Shown here: one piece after another, positions 24,401 through 37,638 of the stretch
Numbering within the stretch: the stretch's first letter is position 1
Layout: the number at the start of each line of letters is the position of its first letter
Origin: Parasponia andersonii
Lineage: Eukaryota; Streptophyta; Magnoliopsida; Rosales; Cannabaceae
DNA length: 64,000 bases
NCBI GenBank assembly: GCA_002914805.1
Contig: JXTB01000145.1
Location: forward strand, 88,928 to 152,927
Reading direction: 5' to 3'
Notes under the pieces: generated by a model
Seen by the model: the letters and a program-made list of their open reading frames with translations, nothing else
Told to the model about the DNA's origin: nothing
The model's database searches: none
Translations under genes and position numbers: made by a program

Positions 24401-25185
24401 CGTATTCATATAGTGATCCAATTAACTAATGAAATATCAAAGTACTTACAATTTAGTTGTATCTATACATAGAGGCACAAAACTATCAATCTGTTTTATT
24501 AGCAATTTAAAATATTACTCTGGAATATTTTTAAATTTTTTTCTGGATATAATACCAAATAATTATATCAATTTAAATAAAAAAAGAACAGAATTTGATA
24601 GTACTAGCACTGGATGGATCTAACGTCTTTATCACTCATCCAATGTATATTGTCTTTTAATTATGAGGTAGTGATGTAATTAGGGTAAGTACCATTGTTT
24701 TTCAATTAAATCGTGGATGTCAAATAATATGTGTATTAACTTGTTATAATATTATATTTGATCAAATATAACAAAATATAGAACTAACGTAATTAAATGT
24801 AACGTCTCAATTATGTTCTTATAAATCAATCGTCACACCGCTTAATATTCCAAGTTGATATAAAACTAAGTAGCCGTAATATCATAGTTATTTGCAATTA
24901 AGGAAAAAAAACAATAAAATATATAGCACCAAAAAGTGAGAAAGAATGACGACAAAATTATTACTGAGAGAGAATTATAAATCTATATTGCATCATTTAG
25001 ATTATACAGAACATAATATTTAGCTGAACAACATATATGCATAGCACTACGCCTCAGAGTATACTATGTTTATAACAATATTTATTATTACATGCAACCG
25101 TCATATATATCATGTAAACGAAACCGACGTTCTACTTAAGACCGAAGCTCTAGCTATATAGCTATAGTTCATTTATCATTTTTCC

Positions 25186-25186
<1 letters not shown>

Positions 25187-25216
<30 letters not shown>
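25187..25216. repeat. (AT)n microsatellite
   Basis: About 15 AT units just beyond the stop codon of the dioxygenase gene, within its likely 3' UTR. Confidence 0.9.
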
Positions 25217-25232
25217 CTTGGTTCATATTATT

Positions 25233-26353
25233 CTAATTCTTTAGTGTTTCGATGAACCTTCCCTGAGATATAAAATCATTCCCTGAGACATAATCAAGAA
25301 ATTCTTGGAAGCTGAACTCTTTGTAGGAAAGAGGGTATTCTTCATCCACAAGCTCCGGCGCTGGCCCAATTTTCTTGTCAAGAGCAAGGCTATGTAGGCT
25401 GGCGATTGAGAACCGAGGCTTCTCTGAGTTGACAGTCGCTCGGTGGATGACGCTTTTGTACCGGCCATTGCTCAACACCTCCATTTGGTCTCCGAGCTGA
25501 ACAAGAAGAGCTCCTTCCATAGCCGGAACAGAGAGCCAGTTTTTATTGCGGTCCATGAGCTGCAGCCCGGGACAGCTCTGGTGGAGGATGGTTATGGAAC
25601 CGTAGTCCGAATGGGGCGGTATTCCTAGCGTGAGCTCCGGTTCAGGGCAGGCCGGGTAGCAGTTGACGGCCAGGACTTGAGACCCGTCCTCAACTTCCTC
25701 TTGTAAGTAATTTGGGTTTAACCCTAAGCTCTCTAGAATAAGCTCCATTAGTTGTTTTTGTAGGTTGTGGATTGCCTTCGCATAGTTTCCCATATTTTCT
25801 CTGTCACAATATATATTAAAATAGATGTTTATACCGAATTAGGTATATACATATAAGTAGCCCAAAAAAAAAAAAACTTGCAAGTAGTACATAAGAAAAC
25901 AAAAACACTAATGCTAAAAGGCTATACAATCTTGAATGGGTTATTTCAGATATATATATATATATATATATATAAGGTTGCCAATCCAATAGGTATATAT
26001 AATTGCTATGCCATTTATATTAATATTAATTGTGCGTTTGTCAACTCAAAATTGATATTAAATTAATGTCAAGTAGTGGGTATCTGTATACGTACACAGA
26101 CACCCCCATATATGTATATTTATGGATATGTTTCATGTACATTACAAACAATTTATAGGGGAAACCGTGTGGATAATATAATTTAAAAACAGAAACACCA
26201 AATAACTTTCACATGTGTGGATGGAAGTTATCCCATCATTCGACGTATATAAAATGCAAATGATCATATATAGTATCTATCCTTCGGAACCAACAATATG
26301 AAAACTTTTTAATAAAATACATATGGAGATTCAGAGACACAGACACATTTATA

Positions 26354-26409
<56 letters not shown>

Positions 26410-27344
26410 TTTGAAGGAACATTATTGTTAACATTGGACGCATAATTACCGGTAGCTAGGAGGTTTGGATGGCCAGAGATGGATCCATTTTGAAATTGGA
26501 TGAGAGTATTGTTTGATGAAGTCTCTCCAAAAGTGAACTTTGTCCTTAACGTGGTTCAAACTTGTTCCATATCTCACAGGCTCATTAACATTATCAGAGC
26601 CAAGAAGCATCTTCTCCTCCATGGGCAAGTTGAAGAACTCTGCTGCAGCATCTAGTGCATCTTTCATGACCAAAGGTGAAACTCCATGATGTATTAGCTA
26701 ACATATCATATCATCAAAAATTATTATTGGTTTCTTAGTTAAAATGCTGCATATACATACACATCCATGCATGCACGTATGCATTAAAGTCACACCTAAT
26801 GCAGCAAACTAACTCTAGTTAATTAACCTTAAAATAAGATTAATTTCCTCGTGACGTTGGGAAAACGACATAGAATAGCACAGAAAATAAAAACAAAGAA
26901 GAATATTGGAAGTCATATTGTTATATCTTTCTTTATTTTATATATGAAGTACTAAATAAATGTGGAAGTCGTGAATTTTTCTCTAGCATGATCGAGATAC
27001 AATTTATGTAGTGTAAAAAAAGAAAAATGCATGTCAACTGATTAAGAACTACTATACTAGATTAAGGGTCATATATATACCTGGAAAAACCCTATTTCCT
27101 TACAAGCAATGCGAATTTCATCAATAACTTGAGATCTCAGAGAAGGGTTCTGCAAAGAGGAGAGGTCAATAATGGGAAGGGAGGTAGTACAAGAAGGGTT
27201 TATAAGAACATTAGTAGGATAAATATTTGGACGTTGTGAAGGAGGAAGAACATAGTGTTGAGGAACATGAAGAGCACCCGATTGGGTTAGTGCCATTGCA
27301 CTAGTGAATGAACTCTCTGATGATCTCAATTCTTCCCCTCGCAT
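25233..27344 (-). CDS. 2-oxoglutarate/Fe(II)-dependent dioxygenase (DMR6/F3H-like, DOXC class)
   Basis: Complete minus-strand gene: exon 1 27344-27081, exon 2 26697-26450, exon 3 25800-25233, with GT-AG borders and matching phases. The product is 359 residues, typical for the family. The N-terminal DIOX_N domain (about residues 55-165) contains LPIIDLSSL and ends exon 1 with GFFQ. The catalytic jelly roll has NCYPACP (about 217-222, with the co-substrate Tyr219), the iron ligands H234 and D236 in PPHSDYG and H290 in VIHRATV, and the 2-oxoglutarate-binding R300 and S302 in RFS. All key residues are present, so an active enzyme is expected. Relatives hydroxylate flavonoids, salicylic acid or other small molecules; the substrate cannot be told from sequence. 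The usual INHG motif reads IHHG. It is presumably cytosolic, with no transit peptide evident. No partner genes adjoin it. Confidence 0.92.
26354..26406. repeat. Compound (TG)n(TA)n microsatellite in dioxygenase intron 2
   Basis: About 11 TG units run into about 15 TA units. On the gene's strand it begins some 43 bp after the exon 2 donor, close enough to affect splicing if length varies. Confidence 0.9.
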
Positions 27345-27421
27345 TTTTATCTGCTTTTCTAACTCTCTGTTTTCTTTCTAGTGATAGTGTGAATAAGCGA
27401 CTTTTGATCCATTGGGATGGT

Positions 27422-27430
27422 CTATTTATA
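27422..27430 (-). promoter_or_regulatory. TATA box of the dioxygenase gene
   Basis: TATAAATAG on the minus strand, about 78 bp before the ATG, a normal distance for a short plant leader. Confidence 0.6.
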
Positions 27431-28383
27431 ATAAGATCCGTATGGTAGAAATATAGTTCTTTAATTCTTTTTGTATTGCAATATTGGGATAAATTCTTGC
27501 TTCTTGTACAGTTGCAATGTATATAGGATTTATAGACTAGTGATTTTCAAAGAACCTCTTTGTACATAAATGAGGGAGAAAGTGGATTGTTCTTCTATGG
27601 ACTTGTTTGTGGTCTATGGAGTAATTTAAATCTATTATAATGGTTCAAAAGTCTAGGAAAAGTGGGACCCAAGATTGGAAAAAGAGACCGGACCCTAATT
27701 AGAAAAGTGTATTAATAAGAGCAAGTGGCAAATGGTACTCACGCGCCACAAGGGTTTTTGTTTTTCTTCTCATCTCACGTCAGATATGAGGCACAATGAG
27801 GTTTAGAGCAACATGATGATGATATAGAAAATTTGTTTATTTATCCCGTTTGATTCATTAATTGTGTATGTGCTAGTTGCACTCTTTTGTTTGGAAGCTA
27901 TGGATATATACAGCCGAAATAATTGCTATAATAATTCTTGAAATTTTGATTTGACGGTTCATTCCAATTTGAAGACCCAGTTTCATATTAGAGTGAGTTA
28001 TTGGAGAAAGTACGTCTCGTAGGATTATTTTGACAATTAATTAAAAATATTACGGATGTCTGTATTCTTTTTTTATTTTTATTGGATTTAGGTTTGGGTG
28101 ATCATACTACGATCATCTTCTGGTGGGTGACTATTTGTACTACGTACTTAAGGGTGTTTATGGTCGGCTTTAAAGGCAAAAACCGTTATTCATACCTAAA
28201 GTTAACACTGTTTAGTCGATATAAAAGTTCAAAAGGAATACAAGTCAAACTAGAGGGTATATTCGATTTGGTCAGTTTATAGATATAGATAGAAAATGCA
28301 GTTTTGGATTCCTGCAAAATCTGACTTCGATTATATGTTAAATTATTCGTAAGTTCTTTTAGAAAACAATTCACCACTTACAA
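27431..28383. other. Upstream region of the dioxygenase gene
   Basis: Promoter-proximal and intergenic DNA, no coding exon recognised. A CTCACGTCAGA stretch (near 27775) carries an ACGT core. Confidence 0.5.
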
Positions 28384-30414
28384 TGTCACGACCCAAAATC
28401 GGGCCTAATAATAGATGGAGAATTTCACAAAAGATGAAAATTTTTTTGATTTATTTGAAAAATATCAAAAAATTATAATTTTATAATATGATCTATTTAA
28501 ATAAAATATTTAGAATTTCATCTCATAAACCTCTTCTATAGTTCATATACACCATTAAATATAGATCGAATAAATATAATTAAAAAATATAATTTGAAAT
28601 AAAGTTCAAACATCATCATTATCCACAACAAAAATCTAATACTAAAATGGCATACATGAGTTCACAAACAAAAATAGAATATAATAATCTTGGTTTAATA
28701 CTAAAACAAAACCCAAGTAATCCAAACACTACAATGATATGCTTCAAGCATTATCAAGATGACAAACTACAATCAAAATGGTCCCTTACTCCTCTTGATT
28801 ACCAAAATCGCACTAGACACCACCTAAGGAAGAGAGGAAGGGAATGAGCATAAAATGCCCAGTAGGAAAAATAGTTATCTCGATCAAACATATTTTAGTG
28901 ATAGGAAGTTCTTTCATGGTTAGTTTAAATCTAATACATACATATATAATGATCCAAAACTGGAAATCCATATGCTTATGTATAAATAAATCAGTATAAT
29001 CAAAACCATTCAATTTAGATGTATATGATACAAATTAATCTATACTTATGAGCTCACATCCTCTCATCTGTGACAACCTAGGATGATGGCACTAAGTGTA
29101 CTTAATAACCTGCCTGACACCTAAACTCATAACCGAAGGGGACACCCATGTGTCACCTATCAAACTTGGAAAGGCAACCGAATTGCCTACGCTTACCAAA
29201 TGAGGAGGTAATCAGAAGTAACAAACCCTGCGCAAGTTTACAGACTCTATACCGACAATAGAATATGCAGTGCCACACTATAAATCCATGATGCTAACAC
29301 GGTACTTATGTATGATTCTATGGCACGTGTAACACAAAACTGAAGTGTGAAAATAACTATACTCTTATTTTTCAATAAATAAGCATATTAGGTTATTATG
29401 GAAAAACAGGCAACGTAACGACCCTATTTTTGATGTACTCAAAAATAACATGCATTCAGAAAATTTCCAAAACAATACAATATAGATACCATATAATTAC
29501 ATTCCACCATATATATTCAAATAATTCAAAAAACTACGTTTGTTCTCAAATGTTGCAAAAAAAATAAGTTTTATTCGAAAATAGTATAAAACGAAGGTAA
29601 TTGAGTCCCTATCTTATAAGAATAGTGATACTACGCTATTGAATCATTAAGGTATCATTGATGATCGCCATGGCCCACACCAGACCAGTGGCACATAAAT
29701 CGAGACAAATCTTAGCCGTTCAATTTCAATTTTCGTGCTGGTCACCAAACATAGGCAATATATATCAAACTTCTTTATTTTCTGAGTACAATCCAAAAAT
29801 GACAACAAAATCATAATCTAACGGCCGGATTAAAAGTCATACTTAGAGCTCAAAATATCCAAAAACGACAACATTTGATTGGGGAAGTATGGGGTTAAGA
29901 TATATGTATTTTGATGATCCTTGCGACGAGATGAATCCAACGAGTCCGGTAAGAGATCAAACAGTGGCCAGAATTGTCACCGGTAAGGAAAACTCCGAAA
30001 CGGCTTCTCCTCATTCTCCGGTGGCCGGTGACGGGCTTGGTACAGTGCTAACGAGCTCCGCCGGTAGGCCCTGCAGCTGGATGATGGCTGGAGGCAGCGG
30101 CGCTTCCTTCAGTGGCCTTGGCCAAGAGTGAGTAGGGAGAGCAAGACAGAGAGAGAGAGAGCATCGGGGAGGAGAGCGAGGGAAGAGAGAGAGAGAAGTG
30201 ACAAGGTCACGTGGCCCTGTTTTAATAGGAACTATGTAATTTTTTAAAAATTGCACAATAGTTTCCAATTTTTCAAATCCCTTTCAAACTAGTCCCCCAA
30301 ATTTTGTAATTTAATTCTTTTAGAACAAAATTTTTGTAAATTAATCCTTCCATTATTATATCCGAAAAATTGATAAAATGTCCAAATTACCCTCGAAATT
30401 TCTAGATTTTTACA
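28384..30414 (+). mobile_element. Solo-LTR-like element 2 of the TGTCACGACC family
   Basis: 2,031 bp from TGTCACGACCC to GATTTTTACA. It carries the conserved CACATCCTCTCATC, ACACCCATGTGTCA and GCGCAAGTTTACAG segments (29050-29250) and a GC-rich block with GA repeats near 29940-30200. Flanks (TACAA and AAAAG) do not form a convincing target duplication, so the right end is less sure. No internal domain is present. Decayed. Confidence 0.65.
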
Positions 30415-31569
30415 AAAAGTACCATCATTTTCATTAAATGTACTAAAATTAAAGAAATTAGGCAAAATAAACCTTTTGAAAGTGATTTAAGTTATATATA
30501 TATATATATATAATCTGTTTTAAAACATAGGCTTTTTTTTTTTTAACAAAACTCATTTTCAAAAGGGTCTATAGTTTTTGTGCTTCAAAAACAAAATGGT
30601 CTATTTTGTGAAGGACTGCTTCAAAATTATAATATCGTTGATCAATTTCATCTAAAACAATTGTTATGCATGTTAATTTTAGAAAAACAATCATCATTAA
30701 AATCTAACTCAACAAATTAAAAATTTAAAAACGATCATATTCCAATATAATTTAATGCGTAAAGACAATATCGATATACAACTATTTAAGTATATTATGA
30801 TTTGAGCCTTACTCTTATTCATATAACAAATTAAACATTGGTATTTACCTTGTTTAGGTAACAAATAGAGTAACATTTTTGTGGAAAGAAGAAAACCCAA
30901 CCTAAAAAATATTCAAACAATTGCCCTTTAATTTTTTTTATTAAGAAGGACTAATGATCATGTTAAATCATAATTAAATTATATTGTAATATATTTACCA
31001 CTTGATAATTTTATTATATTACCAAATTGTACATCATTAATTCATCTCATAGATTTCATTGTTCGCCGTTTGTCTATCTTTTTTTATAGGGAATTTGAAG
31101 CTTTTTTTCCCTTTTCTATGGATGAATATTTTTTATATGTAGCAGCCTCCTCAACAGTTCCAAAAAAAAATAATAAAATAATATAAAATCCTCCTCAGCT
31201 GGTTGCAATTTTTGTCCGCATGACTATTTATAACTATTGGATAAAAACTAACTCACGTTTTTTCATTCTTTATTATTACTTTTATTACGGTGAGATTAAT
31301 AGTGAGTGACCAGTCCCCAAAACTAATTATGAACATCCTTGGCCTACATGTATATCTATATATAATATTTGTCGGTTTCGTTTGGTCGGCTTGGCTTTTG
31401 GTATGGTCAGTTACATACTCACTGAAATTGCTAAACAAATCGATACTGACAAGATATGTTTTCCATACCGACCAAATCAACTCATTTTGTAGAACAACCA
31501 AGTAGCTTGGTTTGGTAAGGTTTAAATTGATTTGTTTTAACAATTTATCAATTTTTGGAACACTTATAT
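30415..31569. other. Intergenic region
   Basis: AT-rich, no coding exon recognised. A (TA)n tract lies near 30494. Around 31370-31520 there is a TTTGGTCGGCTTGG-type low-complexity patch of unknown origin. Confidence 0.5.
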
Positions 31570-33467
31570 TGTCATGATTAGAAATCCAAAATCGTGACTT
31601 TTAGAAATTTTAAGTTGAAATAGTGATTTTTTTCAAAAATTCCAGGTAATTGAGTATTTGAAATTTTAATTTTTAGTCATCAAAAGTAAGTAAATTTCAA
31701 AATTATGAATCCTCTCATTAGTTATAAATTTCTCGAGAAAATAGATACATAAAATTTAGAGGAATTTCATTTAATTTATTTAAAAGCTTTTAAATAATCA
31801 TAAATTTCGATAAAGAGAATTCAATTTTTCAACCTTAGACCCAATGTCTAAATAATTTATATAAAATCATTTGTATATCTAAATACTCAATTTAATAGTA
31901 AAATCATCCTCATACATTCACTTAGTAAATACACTACCATTGGCTAAATAAATTTGACATAGAAAGGAAAATATGTTATAGAATAAGTAGAAACTAATGA
32001 AGAGGTAGGAAACGACATATATATGCCAAACAAGTTTGTCAAGCATCACAACAAATTACTCCAAAAATAAATCAACACCTAAAAGTGGGAGGAAGTAGAG
32101 GGATGAGCACGTACATGATTTAATTACAGGTTTTGACTAAATAAATACTTATTTTCAAAGTTCTATATGGTCAGTAAATATTCAAACAGATTCCAGAATT
32201 CTAACTGAAACCACTATCCAAAGATTTGAATCTTTCAAACCATTGTAAAAGTATAGTCTCAAAATAAAATTCTTGTCCAAAAGTTCAAACATTCCAAACC
32301 ATTATAAAACTTCACATCAAAACTAGTACATATCTATTCAAGTCAATCACATAGCAAGCAATACAATCAATAACAAGTTCGAGCCACCAAAGATTGGTAA
32401 CCTTAAGTATGCAATATAGTGTGCGTCACTCAAATGGGTGATTGCACATGTGTACTGTGTCCGAGTCATCAGAGTTGGTAACCGTGAGTATAATATATAG
32501 TCCAAGTATCTTAAATATCAAATTATGTCAAAACATATGTAAATCACATTTTAAATCAATTCACAAAATTTCATATTTATTAAAATACGTAAAAATTAAA
32601 ATTAAACTAATTTAAAGATCAAGTAATCAAATCCTTACCTCAATTGAATGACTAGATAGCCTTACAGTACTATTGAGAGTGTTTGACATCATTTGGTGGC
32701 CATTTGGATGGTTGGGAGTCATTTTTAAACCTTCGATCATTTGGTTTGAAATTTTGATTTTTTAACAGAACCTCGAATTGTGCAATAGACTTCACCATTG
32801 AATTCCTAGTACCTAAATTAGCTAGGTTAGATATATAATTTGACCAATTTGAGCTCGGATCAAACCCGTGCCTATGGCATACAAAACGAGGAAAATCTGA
32901 GATGTCAGATTTCATTTTTTGTGCCTATCACCAAATATAATTAATATACATATCAAAATTCTTTTTTTATGAGTACATCACAAATACGAAGTTTATATTA
33001 CGATCTAATGGTCAGATTGAAAAATTTTAATACAATACTAAAATAACTCGAAATTGCTCAAAAATAGTAAAATTCAATCTGGGCAATTCCAAATTGAGAA
33101 ATATATACCATGGTGTTCTTTTCACTAAGAAGACTTTGATAAGCCCAAGATCAGGCCTTGAGGCTGCCGGAATACGTGTAGGTGCCTGTTTTTGTTTGCG
33201 GTGTCATTTTTGTTAACGACACAATCTACCACTCCGTTCACCTTAGGACTTCGGCAGGGAGCTTCAAGCGATAGTGCAGTCTGGACATAGCGGCGATGCG
33301 GCTCAACGTTGATGGGAAAGGCCTCATCAAAGGTTTGCAGGAATTCATCATGTTGGCTAGTCGAGAAGGAGAAAGATCCGAGAGAGAGAAGGATGAGAGA
33401 GATTATGTAATCTCTTTTTTTAATCGTCAAATGGCGAATTTACCCTTTAAATTTTTGGGTTTTCACA
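31570..33467 (+). mobile_element. Solo-LTR-like element 3 (shorter subfamily)
   Basis: 1,898 bp from TGTCATGATTAG to GGGTTTTCACA, flanked by TATAT and CATAT (near-match). It lacks the GCGCAGGTTTACGGG block of the other copies and carries GTTGGTAACC repeats near 32395 and 32476, so it belongs with the element at 50229 as a second subfamily. No internal region. Decayed. Confidence 0.65.
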
Positions 33468-33559
33468 CATATTGTACTAGTTATGTGATATAGTCCCCAT
33501 TATAATGTTAAATGGATAATCGCCACTAACGAGCATATCACTTGGTCATTAGGTGACCT

Positions 33560-35809
33560 TGTCACGACTGAAAATCCAAGGTTGTGACTTTTAGTAATTT
33601 TAAGCGAAAATAGTGATAAACAGTAGTTTTAAAATTTCAGAAAAATTTAAGTAGTTAAAATTTAAGATTTAGTCCTTGAAAGTAAGTAATTACAGGATTG
33701 GACAAATTTAATCATCATGTTATCTACCAATTTTAAAATTTCTAAGAAATTCTTTATTTTAAGTTTAGCAAAAATCCTAATTAACTAGTTTAAAAATTTG
33801 TGTTATTTCATAAAGTTTAATGAAATAGTTCAATTTAAAACCCTAGGCCCAATGTTCAAATAGTTTACCTAAAATCACTTTATTTTCCAAGTACTCAATT
33901 TAATAATAAAAATCATCCTCATACATATATTATTATTGGCTAAATAAATTTTAACTTAGAAAATAGAAATTGATACAGAGTACAAACCAATGAAGAGGAC
34001 TAGAACTGCAAGCATACTTACCGGGCCACCAAAATAATTACTACAAAATAAATCGACACCTGAAAGGGGAGGAAGTAGGGGGTGAACATGTGAATGCTCA
34101 GTAAAAATTCAATTACCTTTTTTTTTGAATTATTACAATTTTATCAAACTTGCATAGTTAATACCTCTTCCAAAATCTATTTATAAACTAGGTATAAAAT
34201 AATGAAGATCCAAAGTAGTCACATATTTGAAACCAAAACCAGAAATATACATTTGTACATATCATAAATCAACCTATCCCATGCGCTCACACCCTCTCAT
34301 CACAAACTAGAGTAACTCGTACTACGTGTACTAAGTACTTTCTGCCTGATAAACATCTCAGAAAACCGTAAAAACACCCATATGTCTAGCTTATCAAACC
34401 AGAGAGGCAACTGAATGCCTACACCTTCCGAATGGGAATAATCAGATAAAAACCTCGCGCAGGTTTACGGGCTCTCACCGAAAGCGGGTATACTAGTCCG
34501 TCTACTACAATACCGTGATATCTAAGATGTATCTTATGTGCGATCTTATGGTATGTACAACATGTAATAAGATATATATAATAACCATACAGAACATAAC
34601 TAAACAATGCTTTAAAACTCCGCTTGATATTATTCTAGAATTTACTGTACCTTAGGTGGGAAATCTGCTAAATTACCCAAGATCACAATTTTATAAACAT
34701 GTATAGAAGTCACACGATCTAATTCCAGAATAATCCAAGATTTTCTAACAGTTCATTAAAATATTATTTAATTCACGATTTTTCACAAGATAGTTATAAG
34801 ATAAATTTTTAATTAAATCATGTATAAAACTAAGTAATTGAACCCTTACCTCAATTGAGTATTCAAATAGTGCTATGGAGCTATAGAGAAAGTTTGGCGT
34901 CATTTGGGTGTTGTTTGGAAGGTCGGGCGTCGTTTTCGAACCTTTAATCGATAGGTTTGAAAACTCGATTTTCAATCGGAGCTTCAGATCATGAAATGGG
35001 CTTCACCACTGAATTCAGAGCATCCAAAAATGCTAGAATAGACATATAGTTTGATCAATTCAGGCTCGGATCGAACTCAAGCCCATAAGACGCAAAACGA
35101 GACTATTTATGAGTCTCGGAATTTGTACCATTTCGAAATATAGCGATATCATATATCAAAATTCGTTTCTCAACCTCATTAAATCCAAATTTGAAATCAA
35201 AAATCAATTTCGAGATCCTAAGTGTTAAACAGGCTCTAAATTCGAGAATTACAAAAATGTCACTTTTCAGAATTAATTTGAAAAATGTCCCTTTTTCAGA
35301 GCATTTAGAAAAATATCATCTTTGCTGTTTATTTAAATCACTTTTCTGAAATATTATAGAAAATATCATTATCATATAATTATCTAGAAAAATATCACTT
35401 TCAAAAATATTTGAAAAAATATCAACTTCACTGATTATTTGTAAAAATATCATTTTCGCATAAATATTTTTAAAAATGACAGTTTTCAAAGCTCAACCCA
35501 CTTTGAATAGTAACAGACTTCAATCCTATACTATTCAATTTTGTAAAAATATCACTTTTGTCCCGAATTAGAAAATATCATGTTTTTCAATTCAAGGTTT
35601 CTCTCTAATCGGATATGATTTTAATACAATATCACATTATTTATTTATGATTCAATCTCCTTTTCTACCTCATATAATTTTTACGGCCACAAGAACATTA
35701 AGGAGAAAAAGTGTAAAAAGTGGGTTCCACCACTTCAAAAATATTATATATTTATTTTTTAAAAAAAATAAAAAGACTAGAATATTCTTGACAAATTTAG
35801 GTTTTTACA
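33560..35809 (+). mobile_element. Solo-LTR-like element 4 with perfect target duplication
   Basis: 2,250 bp from TGTCACGACTG to GGTTTTTACA, flanked on both sides by GACCT, an exact 5-bp target-site duplication. This fixes the family's ends and its LTR nature (TG...CA, 5-bp duplication). It contains the conserved block at about 34450-34500 and an array of imperfect AAAATATCA repeats at 35270-35480. It begins only 92 bp after element 3. Probably the youngest or best preserved of the eight; no coding region. Confidence 0.85.
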
Positions 35810-37638
35810 GACCTTGTTTCAACTAATAGAGGTCTTTCAATAACTGTTTAGTAGAAAATATAAAAGAAAAACGTTAAAATGTTTGGTTTTTTCAATTTTC
35901 TCATTCTGAACTTCCCCTTATTTATTTTCTCTCCCTTTTCTTATTTTTTTCCCTAAATTTCTTATTTTTTTTTTTTGGGGCTTGAAGCCCCCTAAACTAT
36001 TTGAATCTATTTTATATTCGTTTTTATAAAATTGAAAATGACAACATATTTGACATAGTAATTGGTATTAAGAAGTTGAGATCTAAGCTTTATCAATATT
36101 TTCCTAATTTTAATAATATTTTCTAGATTAGGCTTGCTGAGCTCGGGATGAGTGGTCTTTTAGGTGCCAGCCTATATAATTTGGATGTTTGAGATTCACC
36201 CCTAATGCTTCCTCTGTTTGTCTGGCATTATTCATATAAAAAAATGTCCTCAATTTTAACTTCTGTTTTTTTAATTAATGCAAACAATTTGCTTGTAACT
36301 GTTTGTTGTTTTTAAAGTTTTACGTTTCAATACCAATTAATATGTCTAAAGTCCAATGCATTAATTTGTTAGCATAAAAATTAAGAATACCATAATTTTT
36401 TTTCTTTTCGCCAATTACCAATAAATCATTTTTTATGTGGTAATTGCTTAAAGAAACTATTTTTTTATGCACCATATTAATATTACATCAGAAAATGCAC
36501 GGGTGTATATATATTATATTGACAATTACAACATATTATTAAAAAGAATAGAAGAAAAGAATACTATGTTATTATTTTTTTTTTTTTAGGAAAAGAATAC
36601 TATGTTATTCTAAACCAAAAAGGTTTTGCTTGTCGCGTTGCATATTGAGCTATTTAATACTTTCTTGGTCCAGATTTTTGAACAACAATTTGTGCAAATT
36701 AAAGGAATGTCTCAAGATACAAACGAGCTGAACAATTAACTGTGCACTTTTAATCGCAAAACCAGGTTCTTTATACTTGCGAGTAGAGGTAGCACAACAA
36801 ATCTTTTTTCAGCCGACTTCTTATTATAATTATTATTTTTAATTTTTAACTTTTGCCGTACAATTAACGAATTCTTATGGCACTACATTTCTTCTTCTAT
36901 CTGGTTGTATTGTTTATCGTACAAAAATTAATGCTAAATTTATTCTCTTTCTCACTTAATTTTTTGTCTTACACATAGATTTTATTATTTAATTTAGAAT
37001 TTTAATAATAAAATAAATTATAATAAAATCATGTATGAATTAATAAGACTAAGAAAGTGCCAAAAAAAAAAGTGTAAATATTTCGACGACTAGCATTCAT
37101 GATCACCATACAAACTAATAACTAGTCATTTTTTGGTCAATACCTGTAATATATATGAGGCTGGCTGCAAAGCCATATATATTTATATAATATACGGGTT
37201 TGTCTATAGTCTCAATGTCTCACATGGCCCATCAAAAAGCAAAGAGGTATACTTTTCAACGCTCACATTCTCTGAAAAATATTTTTCGCTTTTCCGATAT
37301 CAGCGTTTTATCCATATGTAATATTTTACTTAAGTAGTTGATACTCTGATTAAAACGGGTATTTATATATATATATATACGTTGGCTATGGGGAACTAGT
37401 ACCTTATTTTTGATGTGAAGCATTATAGCAAAGGGGTATATGTGTATACATATGTAACTGAGTATTGTAACTTTTAAGTCTAATTAAGTGACTATATGTA
37501 TGATTTGGAATTTGTTTGCTGAATTAGTGGATTTGTATTTTCATATGTAAATTTGTAGTTTTTTTTTTTTTTTTAAAGTTTATGATGAATTCCAGGGAGT
37601 GTATTACCATTTGGTGTCATCTGCGGCGGTATGGTACG
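35810..37638. other. Intergenic region
   Basis: AT-rich, no coding exon recognised. It contains the 20-bp direct repeats around a T run at 36554-36609 (listed separately). Confidence 0.55.
36554..36609. repeat. 20-bp direct repeats enclosing a poly-T insert
   Basis: GAAAAGAATACTATGTTATT occurs at 36554-36573 and exactly again at 36590-36609. The 16 bases between are an A, 13 Ts and AG. This has the shape of a target-site duplication around the tail alone of a retroposed RNA (poly-A on the minus strand). Confidence 0.8.

Larger units (their letters stand above)
20907..25180. other. Gene-poor intergenic stretch
   Basis: No coding exon recognised. It includes a short tandem repeat at 21108-21195 (40 bp, period 48), a second at 22200-22261 (period 31), two ABRE/G-box sites near 21250-21410, and a GTAAGT donor-like site near 23660 after a less AT-rich patch. 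A CTCTAATGG motif near 22442 hints at an old MITE, but no partner end was found. Confidence 0.55.
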
